DNA of 64,000 nucleotides from Leptospiraceae bacterium (lineage in GTDB: Bacteria; Spirochaetota; Leptospiria; Leptospirales; Leptospiraceae), in contig JACKPA010000001.1 in NCBI GenBank assembly GCA_024233865.1, positions 62,001 to 126,000 of the forward strand, written 5' to 3'. The translations under genes and the position numbers were made by a program. A model generated the notes under the pieces. It had not been told where the DNA came from. It made no database searches and saw only the letters and a list, made by a program, of their open reading frames with translations. Of the stretch, positions 53,055 to 62,096 are shown piece by piece (the stretch's first letter is position 1; every line of letters begins with the position of its first letter).

Positions 53055-54362
53055 TTAAATCTCTTTTGATTTCCAATCTCCTTTGTTAAACTTGGAAACA
53101 AAAATTATGGCAGTTAGATATAGCCAAACAAATATGGAAAACCATAAACCCAAAGTACCCATATCCAAATAAACTCCAAACAAATAGGCAATCGGAAGCA
53201 TCACCAAATAAGAAGCAATAAAATAGGCAACAAGAACCCAGTTTACAAATCCTGCACTACGTAAAGCCGAGCCAAACACCATATTATAGGCATCTCCGAG
53301 TTGTGCCAGTGAAACTATCACAAGTGCAGGGTAGGTCTCTTTTAGCATTATTTCTTCTTTGGAAAAAAAGGATATAATAACCCGTCCGAAAAGAATAAAA
53401 AGTATCCCCATTACACTCATAATAAGAGCTGAATAATGAGCAGCTCTATAGGTTCCGATTCTGGCGAGTATGAATTTTTTCTTCCCAACAGCTTGTCCAA
53501 GTATCGTTGTGGCAGCAATTCCAAAAGCATAACCGGGCATAAAAGATACGGCAAGAATGGAAATCAAAATGGTTGTAGCAGCCAAAGAATAAACGCTTAT
53601 CATACCAGCCATTTTATTAAAAAACAAAAAAGAAGTATGGGTCAGAAGTCCATCCAAAGCAGATGGAAAACCAACTACCAATGTATTTTTTAGAGCTTTT
53701 ACATCATATCTAAACTTTGCCAATTGTAAGTAGTGTCTAATTTCTTTCTGTGCTAAAAATGGTAAACAAACTAAAAAACCCAACGATCCGGAAATACTAG
53801 ACGCAATGGCAGCTCCATTAATGCCCATAGGAGTAAAACCTAAATTTCCAAAAATCAAAACCCAATTTAAAAAGACGTTAGATGCCATCGTAAAAATAGA
53901 TGAAAACATTCCCACATAAGTCTGTCCTATTCCATCAAAAAACCCCCTGATACCAAAGCTTACAAAAAAGAACACCGTTCCCCAAAACCTATATTGAATA
54001 TAAACAGTAGTTTTTTGAACAATTTGCGGGTTATCATTTAAAAGATTTATAAAAAAATGAGAAGAATAAATTCCTAAAAAAGTAATAACAAGTCCAGCTA
54101 AAATAGAAAAATAAAAAGCAGTAGTGGCAATTTTCCCGACTTGGGATAGGTTATTTTCACCCAATCTACGAGCAGTGAGTATCTGTATTCCTACAGATCC
54201 ATTTAATAACAACACCATTATGGTGAAATAGGTCGTTCCACCCAAACCGGCACAGGCTATTGCTTCGGAACCAAGTCTACCAACCATCAAAGTATCGGTT
54301 ACTTGGATCAAAGTTTGGCTAATCATCCCCAGTACAACCGGAAAGGACAACTTAAATACCAA
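53055..54362 (-). CDS. MATE-family efflux transporter
   Basis: 435 residues, about twelve membrane segments. MATE marks: LSFPVVLGMISQTLIQVTDT with LMVGRLGSEAIA in the first helices and a repeat of the layout in the second half (GFPSALDGLLTHTSF, ATTILGQAVGKK). It exports drugs or metabolites in exchange for sodium or protons. The start is a TTG without a clear RBS; the frame is open further upstream into the TPR gene's end without an ATG, so the true N-terminus is uncertain by up to ~20 residues. Confidence 0.92.
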   Translation of the reverse strand: MVFKLSFPVVLGMISQTLIQVTDTLMVGRLGSEAIACAGLGGTTYFTIMVLLLNGSVGIQILTARRLGENNLSQVGKIATTAFYFSILAGLVITFLGIYSSHFFINLLNDNPQIVQKTTVYIQYRFWGTVFFFVSFGIRGFFDGIGQTYVGMFSSIFTMASNVFLNWVLIFGNLGFTPMGINGAAIASSISGSLGFLVCLPFLAQKEIRHYLQLAKFRYDVKALKNTLVVGFPSALDGLLTHTSFLFFNKMAGMISVYSLAATTILISILAVSFMPGYAFGIAATTILGQAVGKKKFILARIGTYRAAHYSALIMSVMGILFILFGRVIISFFSKEEIMLKETYPALVIVSLAQLGDAYNMVFGSALRSAGFVNWVLVAYFIASYLVMLPIAYLFGVYLDMGTLGLWFSIFVWLYLTAIIFVSKFNKGDWKSKEI

Positions 54363-54418
54363 TCTATTTAGATACGTATTTTTAAACAGATGAGAGCTGT
54401 TTTGTTTAAGAAACCGAA

Positions 54419-56029
54419 CTATTGGTCTACGCTCTTTTCTGCTTCGGTCTTTTGGGTAGAATCATTTTGAGGAACATCTTCCTTTTCTAAATCTTTTTCT
54501 ATGTTACCTTTGGTGTATATAAAAGTAATAAAATCCGGATTTTCTCTTAACCCTTTAAAATATTCATCCGACTTGGATTTTCTCCAATAGGTATCGTTTT
54601 TGACACCGGCTTTCAAAAGATATTCTTTTGTTTTTTCCATATTATTTGTTGTGGAATAGTATTTTGCCAAAAGATAGTTCGCTTCGGGAATATTTTCTGC
54701 CTCTTGTAAATTGTTTACAGCAAGTTCAAACTCATTCAGGTTGAAATGAGCTTTTCCCACGTAGTATTTATAATCTTCGGTATCCTTTTTGGTATTGTAA
54801 ACTGCCCTAAAATACCTTAAAGCGGTTCGATAAAGGTTTCCTACGGAATAATAAATTCCCAGCTGATAAATTCCTTCATGGTATTTAGCTGGAATATCTT
54901 CTGAGATTTCATATTTTTCAATAATTATATCCTCAAAATCAAAAAGAGCCGTATAACCTTTGACGGCTTCACCCAATTGTATGTAAGCCAAACCTTTGTG
55001 CATCATGGCATCAAGGTCTTTTGCTATGGTTAAAATGGTATTAGCACTATTCAAAGCCATATCATAATTTTTCATTAAATACGAAATTTTCATGATTCCT
55101 TTCATAGGAATGATGGAATGTTTATAAGAAAATGCTTGCTTGTAGCGATTAATGGCTTCTTCCAAAAAGTTTAGTTTGTGATAGGTCGTTCCTTGATTTA
55201 AATAAATGTAATACAGTAGATCTTTGTCTTTGGGGCTTGTTTGCTTTCTTGCAGCTTCTAATAGTTCGATGCCTTCCAAATAGTTTTCCAACTTGAGTTT
55301 GGTTAAACCGGCTTTATAGAGATAATTTTTATTGTTTGGCTTTTTTTGGATCAATTTGGACAGAATTTTATCTGCTTTTTGGTACTTCCCTTCTTCATAG
55401 TATTTGAGGCTGAGCTTCCATTTGGACGGTTTTTTGGATTTTGGTTTTGTTTCTGTTTCCGAAGAAGTTTTTTTCTTCTTTGCTACAACAATTTCCGGTT
55501 TTTTTTCCGCTTTAGACTTTTTAGCAGGTTTACTGCTTGTATGAGAAGATTTCTTTTTTGTCTCAGGTTTGGAATCAGAGGCAATATGATAACCGGAACT
55601 AGAACCTCTTCTTGAATATGCTGCATCCACCATTTTACGAGCTGATTTGTCGCTTGGATTATATTTCAAGTATCTGTTTCCATAATGAACAACAGCATGC
55701 CAGTTTTGGTAGTATTTATAAAAAAGGGCAATTTTTAAAAGAGACTTAGCTTTATTCTGTTTTTCCAAATTTAACTCAACAGCTTTTTGAAACATCTGAA
55801 TAGAAGATTTATAGTCTTTTTGACCTTCGTAAATATAACCTAGGTACATATATGGCTCGCCATCAGAAGGTTTTTTGGACGAATATTCTGTGAATAACTT
55901 AATTGCCGTTTTAAGTTGCTTCCTTGAATATGCCTTTTTTGCGTCTTTGAGCAAAGAGTCATCTGAGTTAGCCATAAGAGAAAAAGAGACAAAAAAAAGA
56001 ACAAGCAACTTGATTATGTTTTTTACCAT
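54419..56029 (-). CDS. Exported TPR-repeat protein
   Basis: 536 residues with a signal peptide (IIKLLVLFFVSFSLMANS). TPR units at ~28-135 (AYSRKQLKTAIKLFTEY, MYLGYIYEGQKDYKSSIQMF) and ~205-510, separated by a Lys/Ser-rich linker (~150-205: KPETKKKSSHTSSKPAKKSK). The linker composition suggests a flexible periplasmic or surface stretch. Probably a periplasmic scaffold. It is divergent from the mlaD gene, and its upstream region duplicates the one at 30269-30343. Confidence 0.75.
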   Translation of the reverse strand: MVKNIIKLLVLFFVSFSLMANSDDSLLKDAKKAYSRKQLKTAIKLFTEYSSKKPSDGEPYMYLGYIYEGQKDYKSSIQMFQKAVELNLEKQNKAKSLLKIALFYKYYQNWHAVVHYGNRYLKYNPSDKSARKMVDAAYSRRGSSSGYHIASDSKPETKKKSSHTSSKPAKKSKAEKKPEIVVAKKKKTSSETETKPKSKKPSKWKLSLKYYEEGKYQKADKILSKLIQKKPNNKNYLYKAGLTKLKLENYLEGIELLEAARKQTSPKDKDLLYYIYLNQGTTYHKLNFLEEAINRYKQAFSYKHSIIPMKGIMKISYLMKNYDMALNSANTILTIAKDLDAMMHKGLAYIQLGEAVKGYTALFDFEDIIIEKYEISEDIPAKYHEGIYQLGIYYSVGNLYRTALRYFRAVYNTKKDTEDYKYYVGKAHFNLNEFELAVNNLQEAENIPEANYLLAKYYSTTNNMEKTKEYLLKAGVKNDTYWRKSKSDEYFKGLRENPDFITFIYTKGNIEKDLEKEDVPQNDSTQKTEAEKSVDQ

Positions 56030-56095
56030 CTATACCCCATTTAATGCTACATTATATTTTACCACTTTTTTTAGATTAACAAATTATGCTAAGTA
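56019..56095. repeat. Second copy of the divergent promoter region, with a gene-start remnant
   Basis: About 77 bases matching 30269-30343, including ACAAATTATGCTAAGTA. The ATG at 56086 is followed by only 11 codons before TAA, so this copy keeps just the start of the lipoprotein gene found at 30334. Confidence 0.6.
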
Positions 56096-56150
56096 CTTTT
56101 TATTATAGACCTTTTCTATAATTCATGGTAGAATGGGTTTTTAAGTAGCT

Positions 56151-57083
56151 ATGAGAAAAAAAAGCAATTATTTCAAAATCGGACTTTTTGTTATTTCGAG
56201 TTTGGTTGTCCTTGTGGTATTCACAGTCCTGTTAGGGGTTAGTTCGTTTTTTGAAAAAACTCTAAAAATAGAAACCTATTTTGATGAATCTGTCCAGGGT
56301 CTTGATGTTGGCTCTCCGGTAAAATACCGAGGTGTCACTATCGGTTCTGTGAAAAGGATCAGCTTTGTAAGCGATTTGTACAAATTAAAGCAAAATAAAA
56401 ATTATCACCATGGAAAGTATGTTTATGTTCTTATGTCTATAAAAGGACTTTTTAATTCAGCCTTGGATGCAAACATAGAGTCTGCTTTGAACGAGATGAT
56501 TTCCAATGGGCTTAGGGTGAAACTAACAACCAAAGGTTTAACGGGAACTTCCTTTTTGGAAATGGACTATGTAGACAAAGAATCCAACAAACCCCTGGAA
56601 ATTAGCTGGAAACCTGAGAGTATCTATGTTCCTTCCACACAGAGTACGTTCACAAAAATCGGAGCTTCGGTTGACGAGTTTATCAAAAAGTTAGAAAGTG
56701 CCAATTTGGAAGAGCTTGCCCTTCATATAGATGAATTGGTTGTGACAATCAATCAAGCAATTAAGGAAGCCAATGTTTCTAACTTAACCAAAAGTGGAAG
56801 TTCTTTTGTAGACGAATTGAGGCAAACCAACAAAGCATTTCAAAAGATTCTATCAAGTCCAGGGATGCAAAATGCTCCGGCTCAACTAAGCGAATCCTTG
56901 GATAATTTGTCCAAAAGTATGAAAAAATTAAATGGAATGTTGAATGATAGCAATCGAGATATTCATATAGCCGTAGAAAATTTGCGATTGGTTACGGAAG
57001 ACTTGCGGGAAGTATCAAGCAACGCAAAAAAGTACCCTTCTCTTTTCTTTTTTGGCGAGCCGCCCTCCAGAACAAAAAGGTAA
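56151..57083 (+). CDS. MlaD/MCE-domain protein
   Basis: 310 residues: one N-terminal membrane segment (FVISSLVVLVVFTVLLGVSS), MCE domain (~38-160) with ETYFDESVQGLDVGSPVKYR and GVTIGSVKRI, then a long helical C-terminus. MCE proteins are the periplasmic substrate-binding rings of lipid transporters such as Mla. The ABC permease and ATPase (mlaE, mlaF) that usually stand directly upstream are absent here. The next gene encodes an auxiliary lipoprotein that often goes with MCE proteins. Confidence 0.9.
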   Translation: MRKKSNYFKIGLFVISSLVVLVVFTVLLGVSSFFEKTLKIETYFDESVQGLDVGSPVKYRGVTIGSVKRISFVSDLYKLKQNKNYHHGKYVYVLMSIKGLFNSALDANIESALNEMISNGLRVKLTTKGLTGTSFLEMDYVDKESNKPLEISWKPESIYVPSTQSTFTKIGASVDEFIKKLESANLEELALHIDELVVTINQAIKEANVSNLTKSGSSFVDELRQTNKAFQKILSSPGMQNAPAQLSESLDNLSKSMKKLNGMLNDSNRDIHIAVENLRLVTEDLREVSSNAKKYPSLFFFGEPPSRTKR

Positions 57084-57097
57084 ACCGGAAAATTGGA

Positions 57098-57721
57098 ATG
57101 AAAAATTATAAACTAATGATTCTATTGATTGTGCTATTTGCATCTAATTGTATTAGCCTAAAGAAGGAATTTCCGGAAAAAAAATTCTATATTATTGAGC
57201 CGGACAAAACAAAAATCGTGAAAAGAGCCAATAAGATAGATAAACTAAAAATAAACAAGCTCAAAATTTCTCCTTTTTTTGAAGGAAAAGAGCTAGTTTA
57301 TCGCAAAAACGATGTAAATTATGAAACAGACTTTTACAATGAGTTTTTGATTTATCCTGCATCCAATATTACGGAACAAGTTATTACTTGGCTTATATCT
57401 TCCGGTTTTGCAAAATACTCTATCAATCGAGCAGCCGGTTTGGATTCTACCTATATTTTGGATGGAAACATCAATTTATTGTATGGAGATTTTAAAAGTG
57501 AAAAACCTAAAGCCATTTTGGAAATCGAATTTTATCTTTTCGATCATTCTTCTAATGTCTTATTTAAAAAACTATACCATACGGAAACAGAGTTAGAAAA
57601 AAAAGAGCCAGCATACCTCATAAAAGGTTGGAATTTAGGTTTGACAAAAATTATTCTAAACCTTGAAGATGACCTTCGTAAAGTAACACTAAAAAAAGAA
57701 GCTATAAAGGAATCGTTATGA
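57098..57721 (+). CDS. ABC-transporter auxiliary lipoprotein (PqiC-like)
   Basis: 207 residues with a lipobox (LLIVLFASNC, Cys18). The fold pattern KFYIIEPDKTK, LKINKLKISPFFEGKELVYR, ILIYP-like FLIYPASNITEQVITWLISS and a beta strand with LDGNINLLYGDF fits the ABC_trans_aux/PqiC family, outer-membrane lipoproteins that partner MCE proteins in lipid transport. It starts 14 bases after mlaD and overlaps the next lipoprotein gene by four bases. Confidence 0.78.
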   Translation: MKNYKLMILLIVLFASNCISLKKEFPEKKFYIIEPDKTKIVKRANKIDKLKINKLKISPFFEGKELVYRKNDVNYETDFYNEFLIYPASNITEQVITWLISSGFAKYSINRAAGLDSTYILDGNINLLYGDFKSEKPKAILEIEFYLFDHSSNVLFKKLYHTETELEKKEPAYLIKGWNLGLTKIILNLEDDLRKVTLKKEAIKESL

Positions 57722-58239
57722 AAAAATCGGATATCAAGATAATCAGCACAATGATTGTCTTACTACTATTTGCAGCAGGGTGCAAAAAAAGCTCTGATAA
57801 AAAACCGAAAGACAGAGAAAGAACCAATACAACAGAAACCAAAGAAGATAACAAAAAAAGTCAAGCAAATTCTTCCAAAGAAGTTTTGGACGGAAGTGCT
57901 TTTAATCGTTTTTTTCCAAAGTCAAAAGGTGACTATGAAATTGTATTTTCACAAGAGAAAAAGGGCTTTGCCAGTGCCAACTTAAAGAAAAAAGGCAAAA
58001 TAATTGCCCTTCTTTCTATCACAGACACCAACAACAATCCTTCTGCCAGGGACAAATACAAATCTGCTTCCAAAACCATTAAAGGTTATCCGGCAGTTGA
58101 AAAAGGAAGCAAAGGGCTTTCCATTTTGGTAAATGATCGCTTCCAAGTGAGTGTCACATCCAAATCTCCCAAGCTTAAGTCCAAAAGTTTGGAAAAATGG
58201 ATAACAAGATTTAAACTAAAAAAACTAGCCAAACTATAA
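57718..58239 (+). CDS. Lipoprotein of unknown function
   Basis: 173 residues with a lipobox (VLLLFAAGC) followed by a Lys/Asp/Ser-rich linker (~25-60) and a small alpha/beta domain with NRFFPKSKGDYEIVFSQE and IKGYPAVEKGSKGLSILVND. Its ATG overlaps the preceding stop (ATGA), so it is coupled to the lipid-transport genes and may share their role. No known family. Confidence 0.65.
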   Translation: MKKSDIKIISTMIVLLLFAAGCKKSSDKKPKDRERTNTTETKEDNKKSQANSSKEVLDGSAFNRFFPKSKGDYEIVFSQEKKGFASANLKKKGKIIALLSITDTNNNPSARDKYKSASKTIKGYPAVEKGSKGLSILVNDRFQVSVTSKSPKLKSKSLEKWITRFKLKKLAKL

Positions 58240-58266
58240 TACAAATATATTAAAAAAGGAAATTAT

Positions 58267-59160
58267 ATGAATGTAAAATCTATTGATGTTTTGATGGACG
58301 AACTACCGGAAAATAATCTAACGGTCAAAATGCTAAATCTATTGGATTTTGTTGTACCGGGCGAATGGGAAAATACCGTTGGTTTTGATGCAATGTTGGA
58401 AAAAGCCACCGAAGAAAATGACGAAGAACTGCTTGAAAACGTAAAAGAACGAGCCTTGGAGTTGTACAACGACTCTGACGAAGGTTATCAAAGAGCTATT
58501 TGGCTTTATGAAACCGTTGATACTGCCGGCACTGCGATGGGATTAGCTGCTCTAGCCAATAAAACGGCTGAAAAAATTAGCTTTCTTTCCTTTTTGGATA
58601 AAATCACACCCAAGGCAGACAACATACAAGTTGTTGATTTTTCTCTCAAGTTTGTAGTGGAACTAATTGCTTTTTGTAAAATCAACGGAATTCCTGGAGA
58701 TAGTATCGGTGATTTTATCTCATCTCTTACCGATAACTATCGTGGAGAATCATTGATGCGAGTTGCAACTCTTATATGTGTAGACGGCTTAATTCCCTTG
58801 GGACCGGATTTTTTGAAAAAAACGGGTAAAACTCTCTCTGGATTAAAAGCACCGGATTTGGAAAACAATTCCGTATTCCAAAAGATAAAAGAATTTATTC
58901 CGGGTGGAAATTTCAGTGGAAAATTAGGATTTATCAATGAAGCTTTTACTTCTGCCAAAGACTGGATGGATGACTTTGTATCTTCCAGAGACTTAACCCT
59001 TAATAAGCTCAAAGACAATTTGTCTGGAGCGGTGGATTGGGCGGACGATAAACTGGATTTTGTTGCCGCTACCATTGATATAACAACCAATTATTACGAA
59101 CATACGGGAATTCAAACCGTCGCCTACAGGCTTATCGAAAGGGCTTACGAGGAAGTGTAA
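58267..59160 (+). CDS. Helical cytoplasmic protein of unknown function
   Basis: 297 residues without signal peptide or strong membrane segments, mostly helical, with the composition of a globular protein. Residues ~85-110 (TAGTAMGLAALANKTAEKIS) and a later segment (GESLMRVATLICVDGLIPLG) are mildly hydrophobic. No family recognised. It follows the lipoprotein gene by 27 bases on the same strand and could belong to the same operon. Confidence 0.6.
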   Translation: MNVKSIDVLMDELPENNLTVKMLNLLDFVVPGEWENTVGFDAMLEKATEENDEELLENVKERALELYNDSDEGYQRAIWLYETVDTAGTAMGLAALANKTAEKISFLSFLDKITPKADNIQVVDFSLKFVVELIAFCKINGIPGDSIGDFISSLTDNYRGESLMRVATLICVDGLIPLGPDFLKKTGKTLSGLKAPDLENNSVFQKIKEFIPGGNFSGKLGFINEAFTSAKDWMDDFVSSRDLTLNKLKDNLSGAVDWADDKLDFVAATIDITTNYYEHTGIQTVAYRLIERAYEEV

Positions 59161-59172
59161 TTATTTCCATTC

Positions 59173-59206
59173 GTCGTAGGGTCTTGCCATGGCAAGACCC
59201 TACGAC
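59173..59206. repeat. 34-base perfect palindrome
   Basis: Arms GTCGTAGGGTCTTGCCA and its exact complement, no loop, centred on CCATGG. It lies in the 63-base space between two plus-strand genes. REP-like; it can form a cruciform or an mRNA hairpin. Confidence 0.8.
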
Positions 59207-59223
59207 AACAACATTCAATATAT

Positions 59224-60819
59224 ATGTCAAAAGAAAAAAAATTATCTAAGCTTAAAAATTTAATCAATCGAAAGCAGATCAAAAAAAACAAAGCTCATAA
59301 ATTGAAGCTTCGCAATACGCTCATTACAGACTATGAGAATTTCAGTAGCATTATGAATATGGTCTATTCCAATGCCGGTGGAGCGTGGACGGAAAAGGAA
59401 TTTGCTTCCCAACTGAGTAAATTTCCAGAAGGTCAGTTTTGTATTGAAGATAACGGAAAGTTAGTTGCTGCTGTAGTAAGTCTAATCATTGATTATAGCA
59501 AATTTGGCGATAAGCACACTTATGATCAAATTTCTGCTAACGGAATGTTACATACGCACGACAAAGAAGGTGATACCTTGTACGGCGTAGATATGTTTGT
59601 TCATCCGGATTACCAAGGACTTAGACTAGGAAGAAGATTGTACGATGCCCGAAAAGAACTTTGTGTAAACCTGAACCTTCGCAGGATTGTTGTAGGAGGA
59701 CGAATTCCAGGGTACAAAAGCTACCATGACAAAATAACTCCTCAAAAATATGTCGAGCTCGTAAACGCAAAAGAAATTTACGATCCGGTTCTTAGTTTTC
59801 AGATCGCAAATGACTTTCATGTAATCAAGATTATGACCGACTACTTTCCTATGGATGAAGAGTCCAAGACTTTTGCAACTCTCCTAGAGTGGATCAACAT
59901 CTATTACGAAGACAAAGAGAAAGAGCAGTTAATCGGAGGAAAAAAACCGGTTACTAGAGTAGGCGTTGTCCAATGGCAGATGCGTTCTGTGAGCAACATA
60001 GAAGAACTTTTAAAACAAATTGAGTTTTTTGTGGATGCTGTTGCCGGTTATAACGCTGATTTCATTTTGTTTCCTGAATTTTTTAACGTTCCTCTGATGG
60101 CTCAGTTCAAAACGCATAGCCCTTCCGATTCCATTCGACAACTATCGGACTACACAGAAAGGATTCGAGATGAAGCCCTGAATCTAGCCGTTTCTTATAA
60201 CATAAACATCATTATTGGCAGTATGCCTGTTTATGAAAAACAAACCTTGTATAATATCTCTTATTTGTGCAAACGGGACGGGAGTTGGGATGAGCAATAC
60301 AAAATCCATGTTACTCCGGACGAAGCTCATTACTGGGGTTTAAAAGGCGGAAACAAACTCAAAGTGTTTGAAACCGATGTTTGCAAGATAGGAATTTTAA
60401 TTTGCTATGATGTTGAGTTTCCGGAGTTATCAAGGATACTTTCGGAGAGAGGTATGCAAATTTTGTTTGTTCCTTTTTCTACCGATACAAAAAATGCTTA
60501 CTTGAGAGTGAGGCACTGTGCACAAGCCAGAGCAATTGAAAATGAGTGTTATGTGGTTATATCCGGCAGTGTTGGGAACCTTCCTGATGTTGAAAATATG
60601 GACATTCAATACGCTCAATCAGCTGTTTTCACTCCTTCTGATTTTGCTTTTTCCCACGATGCCATAGCATCGGAAGCAACTCCAAATACAGAAATGACGC
60701 TTATTGTAGATTTGGATTTGGATTTAATTAAAGAATTAAATATGAACGGAAGCGTACAAAACCTAAAATCTCGAAGAGCTGACCTTTATGCAATCACTTG
60801 GCATGGAAATTTGATTTGA
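59224..60819 (+). CDS. GNAT acetyltransferase-nitrilase fusion protein
   Basis: 531 residues. N-terminal GNAT domain (~30-215) with GVDMFVHPDYQGLRLGRRLY, the acetyl-CoA-binding Q/RxxGxG/A-like loop. C-terminal carbon-nitrogen hydrolase domain (~243-525) with the catalytic triad Glu285 (LFPEFF), Lys360 (YKIHVTPDE) and Cys394 (LICYDVEFPEL). All three are present, so it should hydrolyse an amide or nitrile. This fusion is widespread; its substrate is unknown. The gene ends 7 bases before the convergent tRNA gene. Confidence 0.93.
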   Translation: MSKEKKLSKLKNLINRKQIKKNKAHKLKLRNTLITDYENFSSIMNMVYSNAGGAWTEKEFASQLSKFPEGQFCIEDNGKLVAAVVSLIIDYSKFGDKHTYDQISANGMLHTHDKEGDTLYGVDMFVHPDYQGLRLGRRLYDARKELCVNLNLRRIVVGGRIPGYKSYHDKITPQKYVELVNAKEIYDPVLSFQIANDFHVIKIMTDYFPMDEESKTFATLLEWINIYYEDKEKEQLIGGKKPVTRVGVVQWQMRSVSNIEELLKQIEFFVDAVAGYNADFILFPEFFNVPLMAQFKTHSPSDSIRQLSDYTERIRDEALNLAVSYNINIIIGSMPVYEKQTLYNISYLCKRDGSWDEQYKIHVTPDEAHYWGLKGGNKLKVFETDVCKIGILICYDVEFPELSRILSERGMQILFVPFSTDTKNAYLRVRHCAQARAIENECYVVISGSVGNLPDVENMDIQYAQSAVFTPSDFAFSHDAIASEATPNTEMTLIVDLDLDLIKELNMNGSVQNLKSRRADLYAITWHGNLI

Positions 60820-60826
60820 TTTCTTT

Positions 60827-60897
60827 AGCGGGCGAAGGGACTCGAACCCTCGCCAGAAGCTTGGAAGGCTGCTGTGCTACCGTTACACCACGCCCGC
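60827..60897 (-). tRNA. tRNA-Gly(TCC)
   Basis: 71 bases without encoded CCA. Read on the minus strand: acceptor GCGGGCG paired with CGCCCGC, D-arm GTGT/GCAC, anticodon loop CTTCCAA (anticodon TCC, Gly GGA), T-arm GAGGG-TTCGAGT-CCCTT, discriminator T. The anticodon stem GCAGC/GCTTC has one C-T mismatch at the second pair. It begins 7 bases after the convergent GNAT-nitrilase gene. Confidence 0.95.
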
Positions 60898-61043
60898 GAT
60901 AGATGATTACATGATTTTTAGCGATTAAAAATTGTCAAGCCTTATCTTCATAAAAAACTGCTCTATTTATTTCCTATAACAGTCCGGTTTGAATAAAAAG
61001 AATTTGAATTGAATTATATTGAACTTACATTTCCATATAGTAT

Positions 61044-62096
61044 ATGGCGTATATACATTCAATTGCAACAGCAAATCCGGAAAACATTATTCAACAGGAA
61101 ACGGTTCGAGCTTTTTCTAAAGAGTTATTCCAAGACAGTTCTTTAAATATAGAGAGACTTGCACCAATCTTTCAAAATGCTCAAATTGAAAGCAGACCTG
61201 TTATTGAAACAGTAGATTGGTACAGAAAAACCAGAACTTTTAGAGAAAAAAATGAGCATTTTATTAAAAGTGCACTTAAATTGGCAGCAGAGGCAGCGAA
61301 AAAAGCTATAGAAAATGCTAAAATCTCACCCGAAAAAATTGATATAATCATTGTCGTATCAAGTTCTGGCTTTGCAACTCCGACTTTGGATGCAAGACTT
61401 ATTGATATTTTGGGTTTATCTACGGATGTTATTCGGCTTCCTCTAGTTGGACTAGGTTGTGCCGGAGGAGCTTACAGTCTTGCAAGGGCTTTAGAATTCT
61501 CGCATGTGTATCCTGATAAAAATATTTTAATTGTTGCAGTTGAAACTTGTACGTTAACTTTCCGACCGGCAGACAAAAGAAAGGCAAATTTTATTGCTTT
61601 GTCTCTGTTTTCAGACGGGGCTTCTGCCTGTATTATATCAGGAAAACCGGCATTCAATACGATAAAGTTACTTAAATCAGCTTCAAGAAAATGGAGAAAT
61701 ACCCTGGATGTTATGGGTTGGGAAGTAGAAGAAGACGGATTGCAGGTTGTTTTTGACAGAAGCATACCGACTTTGGTTTTAAAATATTTTCGTGGTTTCT
61801 ATGATACGTTTACAGATCAAAACCAAATAGATAAAGATTTGATTCAACACTACCTATTTCACCCAGGAGGAATGAAAGTTGTTTCCGCGTTTTGCGAGTC
61901 ACTTGGACTGGAACAAGCTAAATTTGTTTACTCTATAGAAATACTAAGAAAATTTGGGAATATGTCTTCACCCACGATATTGTTTGTAATCAACGATTTT
62001 TTAGAGAAACAAAAATTCGAAGAATCCGAAAGAGGAATACTTGCAGCTCTTGGACCTGGATTTACTTGTGAATTGTTATTATTCGAGACTACTTAA
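61044..62096 (+). CDS. Type III polyketide synthase (chalcone-synthase-like)
   Basis: 350 residues with the full Cys-His-Asn triad: Cys139 in VGLGCAGGAYS, His273 in YLFHPGGMKVV, Asn306 in LRKFGNMSSP. Such enzymes extend an acyl-CoA starter with malonyl-CoA and cyclise it to alkylpyrones or alkylresorcinols. It lies directly upstream of a glycosyltransferase gene with no gap (TAATTG), which suggests that the polyketide product is glycosylated. No methyltransferase or oxidase partner is visible in the window. Confidence 0.92.
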   Translation: MAYIHSIATANPENIIQQETVRAFSKELFQDSSLNIERLAPIFQNAQIESRPVIETVDWYRKTRTFREKNEHFIKSALKLAAEAAKKAIENAKISPEKIDIIIVVSSSGFATPTLDARLIDILGLSTDVIRLPLVGLGCAGGAYSLARALEFSHVYPDKNILIVAVETCTLTFRPADKRKANFIALSLFSDGASACIISGKPAFNTIKLLKSASRKWRNTLDVMGWEVEEDGLQVVFDRSIPTLVLKYFRGFYDTFTDQNQIDKDLIQHYLFHPGGMKVVSAFCESLGLEQAKFVYSIEILRKFGNMSSPTILFVINDFLEKQKFEESERGILAALGPGFTCELLLFETT

